Positions 25,431 through 34,567 of a DNA stretch of 64,000 nucleotides are shown here, piece after piece. Below the pieces are notes generated by a model. The model searched no databases, was not told the DNA's origin, and saw only the letters and a list, made by a program, of their open reading frames with translations. The stretch is from NCBI GenBank assembly GCA_943789165.1, contig CALSTB010000001.1, positions 62,001-126,000 of the forward strand. The letters run 5' to 3'. Made by a program: the position numbers and the translations under genes. The DNA comes from an uncultured Bacteroidia bacterium. GTDB taxonomy: Bacteria > Bacteroidota > Bacteroidia > NS11-12g > UBA9320. The stretch's first letter is position 1. Every line of letters starts with the position of its first letter.

Positions 25431-27740
25431 ATGAATTTCATGATGTCTAGAACCCTAATTCTATTTCTGTTCACGCTATTGTGTTCACAATCCTTTGCCC
25501 AAAAGGCAGAAGTACCCATCGGCGAATGGCGCATTCACTTGCCCTATAACGCAGTGAACAGCATTGCTGAAAGCCCTAATTTCCTGTTTGTCGGTGCCGA
25601 AAGAGGTTTCTACAGCTTTCATAAAAAGTCTGGTGAAATGGAGCTTCACTCCAAAGTCAATGGCTTTTCAGACGTGGAAGTCAAGCGACTAAAGTATCAC
25701 AGCGGACTCAACTTATTGTTTATCGCCTACGAGAATACCAACATTGATATTCTTCAAGGAAATTCAGTTTTTAACATTTCTGACATCCTTCGTAAGTCGA
25801 TTTTAGGTCAAAAAACCATTAACGATGTACACTTCGAGGGCAACTTTGCCTACCTCTCATGCTCATTCGGGATAGTCATTGTTGATTTGGTCAAAAAAGC
25901 AGTTAGTGACTCCTATTTAAACATTGGACCAAACGGAGTTGCAACGACGATAAATTCTCTTGCGTTTTACGGAGATACCATTTTCGCAGCGACAAATATT
26001 GGTGTTTTAAAGGCTCCGAAAACTGGACTCAACTTAAGCGATTTCAACAGCTGGACAGGCCCGATTGAGGTTCAAAACAATGGAAACTCACGACTCCTAC
26101 GCGTTTTCAAAAACGAAATGTTTTGTGAAATCAATCAGTTACTGCGTATTTATGACGGACAAAGATGGAGATACAAAGGCGACACCATCCCACAATATAA
26201 AAGGGATACTAGAAGCATTGAATTGTGTCATGATCACTTAGTTATTGTTCAAGTGCCTTTGAGACCTGAAGTCTCGCCAGGCATTACCATCATAGACCCA
26301 AACGGCTCACAGCGATTTATCAAAGAAAACGTGAACAATTTTGCCATCCTTGATGATGAAAAAAGCATCTGGACTGGCAGCGACTTTACAGGTTTGGTAA
26401 AAATAAACAGTGCCGGTCAATATGGGTTTACGCGACCCAATGGTCCACAACGAGCTTCTGCGTTTTCTATGACTCCTGTCAACGACCAAATGTGGGTTGC
26501 CGGAGGTGGTGTTTCTCCTCAATGGAATCCGATTTTTAGCAACGCTGGCTTTTACATTTTTGAAAACGGATTGTGGAAACCAAGACTGCCAATTCCTGAA
26601 ATTGAATTTGCGTACGACATTCTCACTATTGCTGCCGATGCTTCGGGAACAGAAGTGTTTGCTGGCAGCCACGGTTTCGGACTGATCCATTTACGCAACA
26701 ACCAATTGGTGAGTGTTTATACGGATCAAAACAGCATCCTAGACAAAAGTGGTGGTGGCTTCGTACAAGTAGATGGTTTGGCCTACGACTCTGAAGGAAA
26801 CGTGTGGATGACCAATTATGACTCCGACAAACCTTTAAAGGTGAGAACACCCAAAGGCGAATGGAATGAGTTTGAAATGCCGTCTAAAAGACCAACAGAA
26901 ATTGTAATTGACAGAGCAGACAACAAATGGATGATCAGCAAAGATTTTTCAGTCGGCATCATGGTGTTTAAAGAAACTGAAGGCGTACTATCAAGCGCAA
27001 GTGAAACACCTCTTTCATTAAGTAACTCTGTAGGTAGAGGTAGTTTACCTTCAAACGAAGTAAATGCATTGGCCCTAGATCAAGATGGTGAACTTTGGGT
27101 GGGTACAAGTGAAGGCTTGGCTGTCTTTTACAATCCTGCCGGGGTATACGACTCAAACCGACCAGAATTCAGAGAAGCCAAACGGTTCATTATCGATGAC
27201 GGTCAAGACGTGGGTTATTTATTAGGTAGCGAGGTGATTAATGACATTCAAGTAGACGGTGCAAATCGAAAATGGGTCGCAACCAATACAGGTGTTTGGT
27301 TGATTGCTGCTGATGGATCTGAAGTACTGAGGCATTTTACAACACAAAATAGTCCACTATTGAGTGATGTGGTTAACTGTGTTGGCATCTTGGCAAAAAC
27401 GGGTGAAGTGTTTTTTGGAACCTCACGGGGTATCGTTTCATACAGAGGCGATGCAACTGGAGCAACTGACGTACATGGGAATGTGACCATTTTTCCTAAC
27501 CCGGTTCGTCCAGGGTATGATGGCCCAATTACCATCAACGGTTTGCCAACAAACGCTACCGTAAAGATCACCGACATTGCAGGTAGGGTGGTATACGAGA
27601 TGATATCCAATGGTGGGACCGCTGTTTGGGATGGTAACAATTTTAACGGCGAGCGTGCCCAAACCGGCATATATCTATTTATTACCGCCAACGAAGAAGA
27701 CAAGGACCCCAAAGTGACTAAATTATTGTTGGTAAATTAA
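25431..27740 (+). CDS. porZ: PorZ-like type IX secretion system surface protein
   Basis: 769 residues with a signal peptide (LILFLFTLLCSQSFAQ). Two beta-propeller regions follow (ERGFYSFHKKSGEM; WVGTSEGLAVFYNP; FFGTSRGIVSYRG). The opening GEWRIHLPYNAVNSI is typical of PorZ. The C-terminus is a T9SS sorting domain (TIFPNPVRPGYDGPITI ... GIYLF ... VTKLLLVN). PorZ of Porphyromonas (about 776 residues) is itself a T9SS substrate that delivers anionic LPS to the PorU sortase complex. A start at 25440 or 25443 is likely if transcription begins where the -7 element predicts. The stop lies one base before recO. Confidence 0.85.
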   Translation: MNFMMSRTLILFLFTLLCSQSFAQKAEVPIGEWRIHLPYNAVNSIAESPNFLFVGAERGFYSFHKKSGEMELHSKVNGFSDVEVKRLKYHSGLNLLFIAYENTNIDILQGNSVFNISDILRKSILGQKTINDVHFEGNFAYLSCSFGIVIVDLVKKAVSDSYLNIGPNGVATTINSLAFYGDTIFAATNIGVLKAPKTGLNLSDFNSWTGPIEVQNNGNSRLLRVFKNEMFCEINQLLRIYDGQRWRYKGDTIPQYKRDTRSIELCHDHLVIVQVPLRPEVSPGITIIDPNGSQRFIKENVNNFAILDDEKSIWTGSDFTGLVKINSAGQYGFTRPNGPQRASAFSMTPVNDQMWVAGGGVSPQWNPIFSNAGFYIFENGLWKPRLPIPEIEFAYDILTIAADASGTEVFAGSHGFGLIHLRNNQLVSVYTDQNSILDKSGGGFVQVDGLAYDSEGNVWMTNYDSDKPLKVRTPKGEWNEFEMPSKRPTEIVIDRADNKWMISKDFSVGIMVFKETEGVLSSASETPLSLSNSVGRGSLPSNEVNALALDQDGELWVGTSEGLAVFYNPAGVYDSNRPEFREAKRFIIDDGQDVGYLLGSEVINDIQVDGANRKWVATNTGVWLIAADGSEVLRHFTTQNSPLLSDVVNCVGILAKTGEVFFGTSRGIVSYRGDATGATDVHGNVTIFPNPVRPGYDGPITINGLPTNATVKITDIAGRVVYEMISNGGTAVWDGNNFNGERAQTGIYLFITANEEDKDPKVTKLLLVN

Positions 27741-27741
27741 G

Positions 27742-28464
27742 ATGCTCACAAAGACCAGAGGCATTGTTGTTCGCAACGTTAATTTTAAAGACAACAGCGT
27801 TATCTGTCACATTTACACCGAAGATTTTGGCAGCCAGCAATTCATGCTGCATGGAGTGCGCAATCAAAAAGGAAATGTACGCCCCTCTCACATCATGCCA
27901 CTCAATTTGGTGGATTTGGTTTTTTACAAAAAAGAAAATGCCGGAATCCAACAGATAAAAGAGCTTAGGTGTAATCCTGTTTTGCAGACCGTTCACTTCA
28001 ATATTTTTAAGAACAGTGTTGCTTTGTTCATGGCTGAAATAATCAACGCCACGGTAACCGAAGAAGAACAAAACGTTGATCTGTTTCACTTCTTGGAACA
28101 GTTCATCCAAATGCTTGATTACGAATCAGACAAAATTGGGAATTACCCAATTTACTTTTTGGTTCATCTAACCCGATATTTAGGATTTTATCCAAAAGGC
28201 CAATACAACGAAAACCAGGTATTCAATTTAAATGAAGGCTTATTTATCGACCAAGCCTATGAACACATTAACTGTTTAAGTCCAGAAATGAGTAAAACCT
28301 TGTGGCAAATGCTTCACACCACGACTGAGCATTTAACCGACATCCATTTCCCTCGAATCATTAGGGCAAACCTGCTGGACCAACTGCTGTATTACTATGA
28401 AATCCATGGACTTCATGGTAGAAAGATTAAATCACACAAAGTATTAAGAGAAGTATTGTCATAA
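27742..28464 (+). CDS. recO: DNA repair protein RecO
   Basis: A 240-residue protein of the RecFOR pathway, which loads RecA onto SSB-covered single-stranded DNA. The N-terminal OB fold shows the usual opening (TKTRGIVVRNVNFKDNSVIC) and GSQQFMLHGVRNQKGNVRPS, followed by the helical C-terminal domain (FLVHLTRYLGFYPKG). The zinc-finger cysteines found in many RecO proteins are not evident, as is common in Bacteroidota. It begins one base after porZ and is followed directly by the acylphosphatase gene, so the three are probably one transcript. Confidence 0.95.
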   Translation: MLTKTRGIVVRNVNFKDNSVICHIYTEDFGSQQFMLHGVRNQKGNVRPSHIMPLNLVDLVFYKKENAGIQQIKELRCNPVLQTVHFNIFKNSVALFMAEIINATVTEEEQNVDLFHFLEQFIQMLDYESDKIGNYPIYFLVHLTRYLGFYPKGQYNENQVFNLNEGLFIDQAYEHINCLSPEMSKTLWQMLHTTTEHLTDIHFPRIIRANLLDQLLYYYEIHGLHGRKIKSHKVLREVLS

Positions 28465-28740
28465 ATGCGCACAAGAGTACACATAACGGTTTCGGGCCGA
28501 GTTCAGGGCGTGTTTTTCAGAGCGTACACCCAAAAAAAAGCATTGGCCTTAGGCATTACAGGATTTGTTAAAAATCAAGCGGATGGTACGGTGTTCATCG
28601 ATGCCAAAGCGAAAGAAGATGTACTCAAGTCCTTCATTGACTGGTGTTGGGAAGGTTCACCACTGTCTTCAGTTTCAAAAGTTGACGTGGTTCCTAGCGA
28701 TACATCACTGGATGCTGATGGATTTACGATAACGCGATAA
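28465..28740 (+). CDS. acyP: Acylphosphatase
   Basis: A 91-residue cytoplasmic enzyme hydrolysing acyl phosphates. The signature GRVQGVFFRAYT carries the phosphate-binding arginine, with Phe where most members have Gly (GVGFR). GFVKNQADGTV contains the catalytic asparagine. The length is exactly typical. Its ATG begins immediately after the recO stop codon. Function in this organism is general housekeeping; no link to its neighbours is evident. Confidence 0.95.
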   Translation: MRTRVHITVSGRVQGVFFRAYTQKKALALGITGFVKNQADGTVFIDAKAKEDVLKSFIDWCWEGSPLSSVSKVDVVPSDTSLDADGFTITR

Positions 28741-28746
28741 TTGCAA

Positions 28747-28754
28747 TATCTTTG
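28747..28754 (+). promoter_or_regulatory. -7 element before the outer-membrane protein at 28761
   Basis: TATCTTTG, a perfect TAnnTTTG, lies just after the acylphosphatase stop and 6 bases before the ATG at 28761, suggesting a leaderless transcript separate from the porZ-recO-acyP unit. Confidence 0.4.
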
Positions 28755-28760
28755 TTCGAC

Positions 28761-30452
28761 ATGAAATCATTGATGCGTTTCTTTATTTCCTTGGTGTTGT
28801 TATTCACAACTCAGGTAGCTAAAAGTCAGCACGCCTTATTAACGCTCAATGAAGAATACTATCATTTAGTTGATCGATATGCGATTCTGAGTGCAGACAG
28901 CCTAAATCAGTGCACCAGTATCAAGCCATTTAAACGCACAAACCTCGTTCCTCTTTTCCTACCAACTAATAGGAAAACCATTCTAAATGCAAGCCCCATT
29001 TCAAGAGCAGATGGATACAATTTTGACATCTTAGAAGCGGACAATTGGGACATCATCCATACCCCCAATAAACATACATTTAACTCCAGAAAAAATATTT
29101 GGAATCGGTTTTATCATTTCAAAGGATCGCACTTTTCCGTCAACGAGCCTGATTTCAAATTAATTGTAAACCCAGCGTTGGCCTTTGCAGCCTCAAACGA
29201 TGGATGGAGAAACACCCGTGGGTTAGAATTACGAGGTAATGTCGGAGAAAAGCTTGGGTTTTACTCCTTCATATCAGAAAACCAGATCCAGTTTCCTGAT
29301 TACCTGAACGATGAAATCGAAAGCCTAGGTGTGGTTAGAGGCACTGGTTTTATCAAAACATTCGGCGATAATGGATATGATTTCTTCAACGCCCAGGGAT
29401 ATATCACATTTAAAGCGGCAGACTTTATCGACGTACAGTTTGGCCACGATAAAAACTTTATCGGAAACGGTTATCGGTCTTTAATTCTAAGTGACATTGG
29501 TAAAGAAAACCTGTTCCTTAAATTTCATACTCAGGTGTGGCGAATCAACTACGTCAACCTTTTTTCTGAATTGACGGATTTTGAACAAGGTCGCACACCC
29601 AAACAACGTAAAAAGTATTCCGCATTTCATTACTTAAATGTCAATGTAATTCCTGGCAAACTAGATGTAGGTGTCTTCGAAAACATCGTCTTTGCTCGAA
29701 ATGACAGCAACCAACAGCAAGGGTATGAAATTGGCTATTTGAATCCTATTATCTTTTACCGAGCGGCAGAACACAGTTTGAACAGCACCGATAATTCCAT
29801 TATTGGTATCGATGCTAAATGGAATTTTGCCAAAGGCTTTTCCTTTTATTCTCAATTCTTGCTCGATGAATTTCACAAAGATGAACTTGTGAATAGAACG
29901 GGAAGCTGGGTAAACAAATGGGCTTTTCAAGCCGGATTAAAGTATTTAAACGTCGCGAACATCAACAACCTTGACTTACAGATCGAGACCAATTTGGTTC
30001 GACCGTATGTCTACACACATTTAAAAACAGATCAGTCGTGGTCACACTTCGGACAACCCATGGCCCACCCAATGGGCGCAAATTTTAAGGAAGTTTTGGC
30101 AATTGCGCGCTATCAACCAATCCCGAGACTAAACATTGTTGCCAAGTATTTCAATATTACTCACGGCGCAGATTCTACTCTAGTTGGCAACACAACTCAT
30201 TTTGGAGGAAACATCTTAGCGGATTATACCAATCGTCCCAAAGAAGATGGGATAAAGATTGGAGATGGCATTACTCAGGTTACAAACTTGATTGACCTAA
30301 CCATAAGCTATCAATTGTACATGCGTACTTTTCTTGATGTAAGAATGGTAATGCGGGATAGTAAGATAAAATCGACCCAACAAAATGCTGGAACCAATTT
30401 GTTTATTGTCGGATTAAGAATGAATCTCTCTGGTCAGCGTTTCGACTATTAA
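28761..30452 (+). CDS. Outer-membrane barrel protein (RemB/Wzi-like)
   Basis: 563 residues with a signal peptide (MRFFISLVLLFTTQVAKSQ), mature at QHALLTL. The rest has the alternating aromatic pattern of a large outer-membrane barrel (DVQFGHDKNFIGNGYRSLIL; FSFYSQFLLDEF; MRTFLDVRMVMRDS) and ends GLRMNLSGQRFDY. The FGHDKNFIGNGYRS segment is one I associate with Bacteroidota proteins annotated as capsule assembly Wzi-like or gliding protein RemB; this is from memory, not a search. ATG 28761 is preferred to TTG 28752. The 3' end overlaps the convergent TonB-receptor-like gene by 4 bases (TTAA). Confidence 0.65.
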   Translation: MKSLMRFFISLVLLFTTQVAKSQHALLTLNEEYYHLVDRYAILSADSLNQCTSIKPFKRTNLVPLFLPTNRKTILNASPISRADGYNFDILEADNWDIIHTPNKHTFNSRKNIWNRFYHFKGSHFSVNEPDFKLIVNPALAFAASNDGWRNTRGLELRGNVGEKLGFYSFISENQIQFPDYLNDEIESLGVVRGTGFIKTFGDNGYDFFNAQGYITFKAADFIDVQFGHDKNFIGNGYRSLILSDIGKENLFLKFHTQVWRINYVNLFSELTDFEQGRTPKQRKKYSAFHYLNVNVIPGKLDVGVFENIVFARNDSNQQQGYEIGYLNPIIFYRAAEHSLNSTDNSIIGIDAKWNFAKGFSFYSQFLLDEFHKDELVNRTGSWVNKWAFQAGLKYLNVANINNLDLQIETNLVRPYVYTHLKTDQSWSHFGQPMAHPMGANFKEVLAIARYQPIPRLNIVAKYFNITHGADSTLVGNTTHFGGNILADYTNRPKEDGIKIGDGITQVTNLIDLTISYQLYMRTFLDVRMVMRDSKIKSTQQNAGTNLFIVGLRMNLSGQRFDY

Positions 30453-33226
30453 TCCCAGTGACGCATGTGGCGTTGTTCCTTTTTCTTTCCTTTCTTGATG
30501 CTGTATTTCATACTAAACATGAAGAATTGAGTAATTGAATTTTGTCGCGTTTCCGAGAATGAATTCCCAAAGAAGTTTCGATCGATGTTTTGGTTTTGAT
30601 TCAGTATATCGTAGCCAATCAAACCCAAAGACCATTTATCCAACGTATCAAGACTCCATCTTACCTCAGCATTTAACAAGGAAATAAGTTGCTTCTGCCC
30701 AACTTGTTGTCCTTCGAAATAAAACACATCAAATTCAGTCGATACTTGGATTCTGTCAGTCAAATCATACACAAAGTCTGCTATAAAGTTGTGAGACCAA
30801 TATTTTGGGTTGGTTGACACAAAGCCTGCCGTTTGGATTGAATAATCAGGTGCATATTCAAAACTCAATTCCAAATCATCAAATTCGAATGATAAATCGA
30901 TGCCTGAACTGAAGTTTAACCGACCATTTTTATACAGTACGTTGTTTAGTTCTGTATAAAACTGATAATTGCTTGCGCCAACGTCTAAGCCCACTTCTAA
31001 GTTTAGCTTTTCAATTAAAAAGCTGTAATAGAAATTCAACCCGTTCCACATCGTACTTTCTTGGTTTCTGTAAGTCATATAACTCACGTTGTTTGAATCT
31101 CTTAACTGAGACGTCATCACCGCGTTTGGTGTAAAATTGTGGTTGGTGTTGATATGGAAGTACCGATGTTTCGCTCTGTTCTGAATGTTGTAATTCGCAC
31201 CCCAATTGTAACTCACATAAGGATCTAAATTAAAATCACCTTGTATGGTGTCAATCGGATTTTGGATGTTGGCAATAGGGTTGATCTGACTGGTCCCTGG
31301 GAATTGTTCGTTTGTTCCGAACCAAGTTCCAAATCTGTGTTTATTGGGTTTGTGATGTCCAAAATAGAAGTTAACCGACGGCATTAGGTAATCACTGGTA
31401 AACCTTTGATCTCCCGCTTCAGTTAGTTCTCGATCCACGTCAATATTAATGACGCCCACACCTAAATGTGTATACCATCCTTTTTTAGACTTGCCATTTC
31501 GTGAGAAATTGACATGTGCTTTCGAGACTCTGTATCGGGTATCGATGGTAGGACTTTGATTCTGATACACAGAATCTCGAACAAGATCAATTCGCCTCAT
31601 GACATAATCTCCAACCGTCATTTTATTATCTACCGTGAAGCTCAGATTGTTGAAGCTATCCAGTCCAAAATTCATGCTTGCTCTGCCATACAATATGGTT
31701 CCTGTGCCGCCAGCATTGTCCCTAAACTGAAATGGCAAGTCCTTAGAAAAGCTCGTTTCGTTTAACGAGTAACCAGTGACCCACTGTGAGGTATCACCCG
31801 CATTATTCATTTCCGAACCAAATTGTAGATTGAATGAATTTCTAGACGCCTTCATTTTGTGTCGCCAAATAAGGCTCGACTTGATGTTGTTGTTAAACTG
31901 AGCTTTGTCTACTCTCGACATCGACGTGTTTAAGAAACCCCCTTCGTTAAACGACGTTCTGTTCTCTGCTAAACTGATGGCCTCTGTACTTCCCTGAGAA
32001 AAGTCGCCTTCTGCCCCAATTTCTATCCAGTTTAATGTATCCGGTTTCCAAGTATATTTAAAAATGCCTTTGTGTTGACCATTAGTACTATTGGCGTCAT
32101 ACGTCGAATTACTTAAAATGACTGCATCCGGCAAATAGTTCTCCGCTTTTGTTGATGACACCAATGTGTTAGACCGGTTCATAAAGAAATAACTGGCATC
32201 GATGGATGCTTTTTCAGTCACTTTTAGATGGGCATTGGTTCCCAAAACACCGTTCTCCTGTCGTCCTTTATCCGTACTCCCTAACCATTCATTTTGATTG
32301 TACCAAAACGTTCTTTGTCCAAGGTTAATACCCCCAGAACCATTTAGCATCTGGTAATATTCCCTCCAATCAAAACCATTCTGATTCAAGTTATTGAGGT
32401 TTCCAATCGCAGTAATCTGGTTTTCCTTTTTAAAATAATTGACCGTTCCTTTGGCCAAATACGTTTCTTCCGTTCCTCCACCAACTTCCAATTTCCCAAA
32501 GTAACCTTTGTTTGCGTCTTCTTTTAGAACGAGGTTTATCACCTTTTCTCGGCTTCCATCATCCACACCTGAAAACTCAGCGTCATCTGATTTTTTATCA
32601 ATGATTTCAACCTTTTCAAGTGATTCTGCGTCGATGTTTTGCGTTGCCTTTGTTGGATCATTTCCAAAGAACTCTTTCCCATTCACCAATACCTTTATCA
32701 CCTGTTCACCTTGTGTGGTCACCGTTCCGTCTTTAGCAACTTGAACACCCGGTAGCTTTTTTAGCAAGTCTTCAACCGTTGCATTGTTTTTCGTTTTAAA
32801 CGCATTTGGGTTGTAGACCAAGGTATCTCCTCGAATAACAACTGGTATGGCTTTGGCTTCAATTAGTGCTGTTGAAAGACGTTCAGCAGAGGCCTCTAAA
32901 TACAATGTTCCAACAACAACATCTGTTGAAGCAACCGTTACGGCCTTTGAAACCAACTTAAAGCCTGTGTGAAAAACTTGGATAACATACGACCCGGGTT
33001 CGATGTTTTTGAAATGATACCCTCCGTCGTCTTCTGAGAATGTAAAACCTGCGGAAGTACTGTCGGCAGCTTTCAATAAAACCACACTCGCGTAATCAAC
33101 GGGTAATTTTTCGTTTGCGTCTAGAACTTTTCCACTAACCAATACGTTTTGACCACTGGACGTACTTGCTAAAAAAAGAAAAAACAAAGCAAACAGACTA
33201 TGGTTAATTAGGGTATTAAATCTCAT
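30449..33226 (-). CDS. TonB-dependent-receptor-like outer-membrane protein
   Basis: 925 residues. A signal peptide (to TSSGQ) is followed by a carboxypeptidase-regulatory-like domain (about 27-110: VLVSGKVLDANEKLPVDYAS, SYVIQVFHTGFKLVS). A plug domain comes next (about 125-225: GDTLVYNPNAFKTKNNATVE, EDLLKKLPGVQVAKDGTVTT, KVLVNGKEFFGNDP), then a long barrel. This is the Bacteroidota 'outer membrane beta-barrel family' rather than SusC, and no SusD gene is adjacent. The substrate is unknown. The C-terminus after the last strand is short and basic (KKGKKKEQRHMRHWD), an uncommon ending for a barrel. A perfect -7 element lies 5 bases before the ATG. Confidence 0.85.
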   Translation of the reverse strand: MRFNTLINHSLFALFFLFLASTSSGQNVLVSGKVLDANEKLPVDYASVVLLKAADSTSAGFTFSEDDGGYHFKNIEPGSYVIQVFHTGFKLVSKAVTVASTDVVVGTLYLEASAERLSTALIEAKAIPVVIRGDTLVYNPNAFKTKNNATVEDLLKKLPGVQVAKDGTVTTQGEQVIKVLVNGKEFFGNDPTKATQNIDAESLEKVEIIDKKSDDAEFSGVDDGSREKVINLVLKEDANKGYFGKLEVGGGTEETYLAKGTVNYFKKENQITAIGNLNNLNQNGFDWREYYQMLNGSGGINLGQRTFWYNQNEWLGSTDKGRQENGVLGTNAHLKVTEKASIDASYFFMNRSNTLVSSTKAENYLPDAVILSNSTYDANSTNGQHKGIFKYTWKPDTLNWIEIGAEGDFSQGSTEAISLAENRTSFNEGGFLNTSMSRVDKAQFNNNIKSSLIWRHKMKASRNSFNLQFGSEMNNAGDTSQWVTGYSLNETSFSKDLPFQFRDNAGGTGTILYGRASMNFGLDSFNNLSFTVDNKMTVGDYVMRRIDLVRDSVYQNQSPTIDTRYRVSKAHVNFSRNGKSKKGWYTHLGVGVINIDVDRELTEAGDQRFTSDYLMPSVNFYFGHHKPNKHRFGTWFGTNEQFPGTSQINPIANIQNPIDTIQGDFNLDPYVSYNWGANYNIQNRAKHRYFHINTNHNFTPNAVMTSQLRDSNNVSYMTYRNQESTMWNGLNFYYSFLIEKLNLEVGLDVGASNYQFYTELNNVLYKNGRLNFSSGIDLSFEFDDLELSFEYAPDYSIQTAGFVSTNPKYWSHNFIADFVYDLTDRIQVSTEFDVFYFEGQQVGQKQLISLLNAEVRWSLDTLDKWSLGLIGYDILNQNQNIDRNFFGNSFSETRQNSITQFFMFSMKYSIKKGKKKEQRHMRHWD

Positions 33227-33231
33227 GGTGG

Positions 33232-33239
33232 CAAATGTA
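33232..33239 (-). promoter_or_regulatory. -7 element of the TonB-receptor-like gene
   Basis: TACATTTG on the minus strand, a perfect match, ends 5 bases before the ATG at 33226, again implying an essentially leaderless mRNA. Confidence 0.4.
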
Positions 33240-33318
33240 TTCTTGTTCTGTATTAACTAGGTTTACAACTGCTTTATTCTTCGATAAATGTCATAAAAAT
33301 TACTACAGGCTTTTTTAT

Positions 33319-33326
33319 TACCTTTG
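33319..33326 (+). promoter_or_regulatory. -7 element of the desaturase gene
   Basis: TACCTTTG, a perfect match, lies 45 bases before the ATG at 33372, so this transcript would have a conventional leader of about 40 nt. Confidence 0.4.
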
Positions 33327-33371
33327 CCACAGGTTAAAACAAGCGCAAGTTTGTTCACTAATCAAAATTAT

Positions 33372-34460
33372 ATGAGTAGAAAAACAGTTCAATTTCCTCG
33401 TCCATCTGCTGGAGATTTTTACAACACAGCACGAAAGAGGGTTCATCAGTACTTTAAAGAAAAAGGTATTTCTAAACACGCAAACGCAAGTATGGTGTTT
33501 AAAACCATTGCCATGTTGGCGATGTATTTCGTTCCGTATTCGTTAATGGTAACGGGCGTTTTCACCAGTGTGTGGATGGTATTCGCTTGCTGGGTGCTAA
33601 TGGGATTTGGCATGGCAGGTATCGGTTTGTCGGTGATGCATGATGCGAACCACGGCGCATATTCAAAAAACAGAACAGTAAATACAATCATCGGTCAAGT
33701 AATTTGGTTCGTAGGTGGTTCAAGTGTTAATTGGAAGATTCAACATAACGTATTGCACCATTCCTTCACCAACGTTGATCATATGGATGAAGATTTGGAA
33801 ACTATTCCAATCCTTCGATTCTCTCCGCACAAAAAACACATGAAGATTCAGAGATTCCAGTTTATTTATGCTTGGTTTTTCTATGGCTTAATGACTATCA
33901 TGTGGGCGACAGTAAAAGACTTCAACCAACTGAATAGATATAAAAAGAAGGATCTAATCAAAACCCAAAAGAAGAGCTACGCACGCCTACTGTCGGAATT
34001 GATTATCGTAAAATCAATCTATTACGTATTGTTCTTAGTTATTCCATTGATCTTTGTTCCACTTGCTTGGTGGCAAATCGTTTTAGGATTCTTGGCTATG
34101 CATTGGATTGCTGGCTTTATCCTAGCTGCTATTTTCCAACCAGCACACGTAACTCCAGATGCGTCATTCCCTTTACCGGATGATCAAGGCAATATGGAAA
34201 ACAAATGGGCGATTCACCAATTGATGACTACCATGAACTTTGCACCTAAAAGCAGATTGTTTTCTTGGTATGTTGGTGGGTTAAACTATCAAGTTGAGCA
34301 CCATTTATTCCCTAATATTTGTCATATACACTACAAACGAATATCAGAAATTGTAAAAAAGACTGCTGAAGAATTCAGTCTTCCATACTACTCGCAACCC
34401 ACGTTCCTTGGGGCTTTGAGAGCGCACAACCAATTGTTAAAACAGCTGGGTAAAGCATAA
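33372..34460 (+). CDS. Membrane fatty acid desaturase
   Basis: A 362-residue inner-membrane di-iron desaturase. The three histidine boxes are HDANH, HNVLHHSF and QVEHHLFP; the QxxHH form of the third box is typical of front-end/linoleoyl-CoA-type acyl desaturases. Hydrophobic segments lie at about 45-90 (AMLAMYFVPYSLMVTGVFTS) and 215-270. It introduces a double bond into membrane acyl chains. ATG 33372 (MSRKTVQF) is chosen; an upstream TTG at 33324 falls inside the promoter element. The missing fused cytochrome b5 domain implies a separate electron donor. It is a monocistronic unit with its own terminator. Confidence 0.93.
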   Translation: MSRKTVQFPRPSAGDFYNTARKRVHQYFKEKGISKHANASMVFKTIAMLAMYFVPYSLMVTGVFTSVWMVFACWVLMGFGMAGIGLSVMHDANHGAYSKNRTVNTIIGQVIWFVGGSSVNWKIQHNVLHHSFTNVDHMDEDLETIPILRFSPHKKHMKIQRFQFIYAWFFYGLMTIMWATVKDFNQLNRYKKKDLIKTQKKSYARLLSELIIVKSIYYVLFLVIPLIFVPLAWWQIVLGFLAMHWIAGFILAAIFQPAHVTPDASFPLPDDQGNMENKWAIHQLMTTMNFAPKSRLFSWYVGGLNYQVEHHLFPNICHIHYKRISEIVKKTAEEFSLPYYSQPTFLGALRAHNQLLKQLGKA

Positions 34461-34481
34461 ACGAGTATCGAAAAAACTTAC

Positions 34482-34512
34482 AAGCACATCAATTCTATTG
34501 ATGTGCTTTTTT
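34482..34512 (+). terminator. Terminator after the desaturase gene
   Basis: Perfect 12-bp stem (AAGCACATCAAT/ATTGATGTGCTT) with a 3-nt loop and a run of six T overlapping the stem end. Confidence 0.9.
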
Positions 34513-34567
34513 GTGCGAAACAGTTTCGTGGCAGTATCTTGGCATTTCATTATTATTTGAAGACATC

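Noticed and set aside
30449-33226. SusC/SusD polysaccharide-utilisation locus
   Set aside because: No SusD-like lipoprotein or glycan-degrading enzymes flank the receptor, and its plug/barrel pattern fits the other Bacteroidota barrel family better.
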